64,000 bases of DNA, from the NCBI GenBank assembly GCA_947467605.1, contig CANIII010000003.1, forward strand, positions 1-64,000, read 5' to 3'. A program made the translations under genes and the position numbers. The notes below the pieces were generated by a model, which made no database searches, was not told the origin of the DNA, and was given only the letters and a program-made list of their open reading frames with translations. Below, in pieces: positions 61,372 through 64,000 of the stretch. Position 1 is the first letter of the stretch. Each line of letters starts with the position of its first letter. Source of the stretch: Acidobacteriota bacterium (GTDB lineage Bacteria; Acidobacteriota; Vicinamibacteria; Vicinamibacterales; SCN-69-37).

Positions 61372-64000
61372 TCACTTCACAACCACAACGGCGATGTCAC
61401 CGGACTTTCCCCAGTGATAGCCGATGCCGACAGTGAACGCACTGCTTGATTTCAAAATGAACCAGTCGCTCGTCGACGGGCGATAGACGGCCAGGTCAAC
61501 CTTTCCATCGCCATCGTAGTCAGCCTCCACCGGCAAATCACCGACGGCGCCCCACTTAAAACCGGCCGCGGTTGCATATCCACTGCTTGAGGTGCGGAAG
61601 TACCACTCACCGGTGGACGGGCGATACACGGCGAGATCGGCCGGGCCATCACCGTCGTAGTCACCTGGAACCGGCACGTCGCCGGGTGCGCCCCATTGGT
61701 ATCCCGCGCCGACGCTGAAGCCGCTGCTCGACTTCAGGACATACCACTCTCCTGTCGTCGGTCGGTACACGACCAGGTCAGTGATGCCGTCGCCATCGAA
61801 GTCTGCCTGAGCCGGCACATCACCCACTGCCCCCCACTTGAAGCCCGCTCCGACGGCAAAACCCGTGCTCGACTTGAGAAAGTACCATTCGCCCGTCGAT
61901 GGCCTGTAGACCGCGAGGTCATTCTTGCCGTCGCCGTCGTAGTCGCCAGGCACCGGCACATCGCCCACTGCGCCCCAGGTGTAGCCGACTCCGACTCGCG
62001 TTCGCGAGGGAATGAAATACCAGGCACCGGTCGATGGCCGGTAGACCGCGTAGTCGAGCCGGTTGTCGCCGTCGTAGTCACCAAGCACCGGCACATCGCC
62101 CGGCGCCCCCCAGAACTGCGGATCGAATTCATGGCGGGTGGTATAGAGCGTTGACGAATCGAGCGAGAGCCACTGACCGGTCGACGGCGTATAGGCGACG
62201 AGTTCACTGCGCCCATCGCCGTCGAAGTCCGCGCCAATGCGGGGCGCGGAAGTGGTTTGATCCGAGAATTTGAAAAGCGTGATGCTGGCCACCGAGTCTG
62301 TGAACTCCTCGTAGGCCACATACAGGTTCCCCGCTGCATCCAGTGATCCGGTAAACGTTGATTGGCTTGCCAGTTCCTGCAGTGAGTTCGACGAGAAATA
62401 CGGCGTGATCGCATTGTTCGCCGGGATGAGGAACGCCCCACCGCTACTCCCCGCTGCTCTCACCGCCACGTCGCCGGCGTCGTCGATCGACAAGGCGCCT
62501 GGGGGCGAGAAGAAACTATTCGTGTGCGTGAAACGCGTTGAGACGAGGCTCGTATTCGCGTCCACACGCCTGACGCGAAACCCTTCATCAGTCGAACCAT
62601 CCGCAATCCAGAGATTGCCACTCGCATCGATGGCCACACCGCCGGTCTGATTAAATCGGGTCGCCAGAGCCGGCCCGCCGTCCGGCGTCGTGCCGCAGAC
62701 ACCCGTGCCGGCCACCGAATCGATGATTCCTGTCCCCGACGTCACCTTTCGCACGCGGCATCCCTCGCTCAGATACACATTTCCCAAGGCATCGGTCGCG
62801 ATGTATCGGGGTGTGGCGATCTGCGCCAACGTAGCCGGCCCGCCATCACCACTAAATCCAGCCACTCCGGTGCCAGCGATCGTCGTGATGATCCCGGTCA
62901 CCGCCGACACCTTCCGAATGCGGAACGTTGACGTGTCTGCAATGTAGAGGTTGCCGCTGCGGTCGAGTGCCACGGAGGAGGGATTGCAGAGCCTGGCCGA
63001 GACCGCCGGTCCACCATCGCCGGTGAAACCGCACACGCCGGAGCCAGCAATCACGGAGACGGCACCGTTCGAGGCGCTCACCATCACGATGCGCTGATTG
63101 CTCGTGTCCGGGATGTAGACATTCCCGGATCCATCGACCACCACAGGCCCAGGGCCGGGCCGCCCCAACAGCCTCGCCACAGGCGTGCGTTTCCACCCAT
63201 TGACCGTGACGACACTCGTCGCGGTCGCATTCGTGTAGTGCGCGGTGTCGGTCGGCGTAAATACGCCAGCCACGGTCGTCACGACGGTGCCCGTCTTCAA
63301 CAGATAGCGCGTGGCGGGCAGAACCGTGCCCGCGGGCGGTGTAAACACGAACGACCCCGCCACGCTGCTCGCCGCGCTCAATTGTGTGAACGAGAGCGGC
63401 GTGCCGACAGTGATCGTTGCGTTCGACCACGTAAGCGTCGGCGTCCGTTTCGTGACGTCGATCGTCACCTTCTTGGTCACACTCGAGTAGTTCGCCATGT
63501 CGACCGGTGTGAAGGTCACCGACAGTGTTTGCCCTGAGCCAACTTCAAGAATGGTCTGCCCTGCCGGCGAGTAAATAAAGAAACCCGGCACACTGGCCGC
63601 CGCGTTCAATTGCGTGGCACCGAGTGGCGTGCCCCAGACGATTGCCGACGGGGTAATCCACGTCACCAGCGGATCGGTCAGAGCCAGCCCTTCCTTGAGC
63701 GCGACGACACTCTGCTGACCTGACTGAGCCACCGCCTGCGCCTTCGCCGGCGCGTCACGCACCGGCGTCGGCTCCGACGATGAGAACTTGATCGGCACGC
63801 TGATCACGCCAATCGACACCGTGGTCATCACCGGATTGAAGTTGGCGGAATCGGCCGGCGCGAACCGGAGCGACAAGGTCTGCGCGCCCGCGGCGGCAAA
63901 CATATCGCTGTACGACGGCGAGTAGCTGAACGTGCCACCCACACTCGACGTCGCGTTGAGTTGCCGCTCGGAGAGCGGCGTGCCCACTGCAATCGATAGT
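61372..64000 (-). CDS. Large exported NHL/FG-GAP repeat protein, 5' end outside the window
   Basis: The frame is open to the window edge; the first in-window ATG at 63987 lies inside a domain, so the true start is beyond 64000. From N to C: three MBG/Ig-like modules (each with a GTPL-x-x-x-QL start), three or more NHL-type beta-propeller blades (VYIPDTSNQRI, LYIADTSTFRIRKV), and about six FG-GAP/VCBS-like repeats of 47 residues with DxDGDG calcium loops and YRPSTGEWYF. Likely a secreted or surface adhesin or scaffold. It lacks a recognisable enzyme domain in this part. Confidence 0.85.
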   Translation of the reverse strand, partial: LSIAVGTPLSERQLNATSSVGGTFSYSPSYSDMFAAAGAQTLSLRFAPADSANFNPVMTTVSIGVISVPIKFSSSEPTPVRDAPAKAQAVAQSGQQSVVALKEGLALTDPLVTWITPSAIVWGTPLGATQLNAAASVPGFFIYSPAGQTILEVGSGQTLSVTFTPVDMANYSSVTKKVTIDVTKRTPTLTWSNATITVGTPLSFTQLSAASSVAGSFVFTPPAGTVLPATRYLLKTGTVVTTVAGVFTPTDTAHYTNATATSVVTVNGWKRTPVARLLGRPGPGPVVVDGSGNVYIPDTSNQRIVMVSASNGAVSVIAGSGVCGFTGDGGPAVSARLCNPSSVALDRSGNLYIADTSTFRIRKVSAVTGIITTIAGTGVAGFSGDGGPATLAQIATPRYIATDALGNVYLSEGCRVRKVTSGTGIIDSVAGTGVCGTTPDGGPALATRFNQTGGVAIDASGNLWIADGSTDEGFRVRRVDANTSLVSTRFTHTNSFFSPPGALSIDDAGDVAVRAAGSSGGAFLIPANNAITPYFSSNSLQELASQSTFTGSLDAAGNLYVAYEEFTDSVASITLFKFSDQTTSAPRIGADFDGDGRSELVAYTPSTGQWLSLDSSTLYTTRHEFDPQFWGAPGDVPVLGDYDGDNRLDYAVYRPSTGAWYFIPSRTRVGVGYTWGAVGDVPVPGDYDGDGKNDLAVYRPSTGEWYFLKSSTGFAVGAGFKWGAVGDVPAQADFDGDGITDLVVYRPTTGEWYVLKSSSGFSVGAGYQWGAPGDVPVPGDYDGDGPADLAVYRPSTGEWYFRTSSSGYATAAGFKWGAVGDLPVEADYDGDGKVDLAVYRPSTSDWFILKSSSAFTVGIGYHWGKSGDIAVVVVK

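Noticed and set aside
61480-62130. Regular repeats that could suggest a CRISPR array
   Set aside because: They are coding FG-GAP repeats in frame, with no unique spacers and no cas genes.

Overview
This is a GC-rich, gene-dense bacterial chromosome segment. The organism is most likely an acidobacterium, and a member of the Vicinamibacteria (subdivision 6) is my best guess. The reasons are a VWFA-related protein of the type common in Acidobacteriota, many FN3, ASH, NHL and FG-GAP secreted proteins, small outer-membrane barrels, and a Ccm cytochrome c maturation cluster with variant subunits. The taxon is inferred from gene content only.

Layout. 1-5.6 kb (minus strand): surface lipoprotein, two outer-membrane barrels, a polyprenyl-phosphate type glycosyltransferase coupled to a VTT/DedA-like membrane protein, an inositol-phosphatase family enzyme and an anti-sigma type ATPase. 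5.6-8.2 kb (plus): aroA-aroK and a metallophosphoesterase. 8.2-15.2 kb (minus): a Ccm operon with ccmE, a ccmF-ccmH fusion, a zinc-ribbon/CcmI-like protein, ccmA, ccmB, ccmC, a CcmD-like protein and a 52-residue membrane protein. 15.2-19.9 kb: maf, a DciA-like protein, thiolase, 3-hydroxyacyl-CoA dehydrogenase, a YdjM-like membrane protein, and recA with a clear promoter and terminator.

20.0-31.5 kb: an integrated element of about 11.4 kb in tRNA-Phe. A 68-bp direct repeat flanks it. The left copy holds only the first 56 nt of the tRNA; the right copy leads into an intact tRNA-Phe. A tyrosine recombinase sits beside the right junction. The cargo is a small lipoprotein, an M4 metalloprotease, a beta-barrel protein, a trypsin-like protease, a 35-codon ORF, an unknown protein, a RepA-like AAA ATPase, and an ASH-repeat lipoprotein whose 3' end is fused to an IS3-type transposase remnant.

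31.5-42.2 kb: a frameshifted FkbM methyltransferase gene, then nuoA-D and nuoH-N on the minus strand. This is an 11-subunit complex I without NuoE, NuoF or NuoG. 42.2-47.8 kb (minus): a DUF2207 protein, an ABC-2 exporter, a GNAT acetyltransferase and rsgA. 48.0-51.6 kb (plus): a MacA-like adaptor, an ABC ATPase gene carrying an in-frame amber codon, a REC-Fis response regulator and an MscS channel. 51.6-55.1 kb (minus): a tightly overlapped salvage operon, mtaD-hpt-rpiB-deoC, in which DeoC and RpiB both carry N-terminal extensions of about 65 residues. 55.1-60.2 kb (plus): upp, a citryl-CoA-lyase-like protein, a multi-spanning glycosyltransferase with a PA14-like domain, a lipoprotein and a small membrane protein. 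60.1-64.0 kb (minus): a VWA protein and a large NHL/FG-GAP secreted protein that runs off the window.

How it fits together. The Ccm machinery and the truncated complex I point to a respiratory lifestyle with membrane-bound cytochromes. The salvage operon plus upp would recycle nucleosides and pentose phosphates. The tRNA-Phe element is the clearest acquired region and carries exported proteases. Its unusual 5'-side capture of the tRNA, and the extended DeoC/RpiB pair, are the two points I would follow up first.
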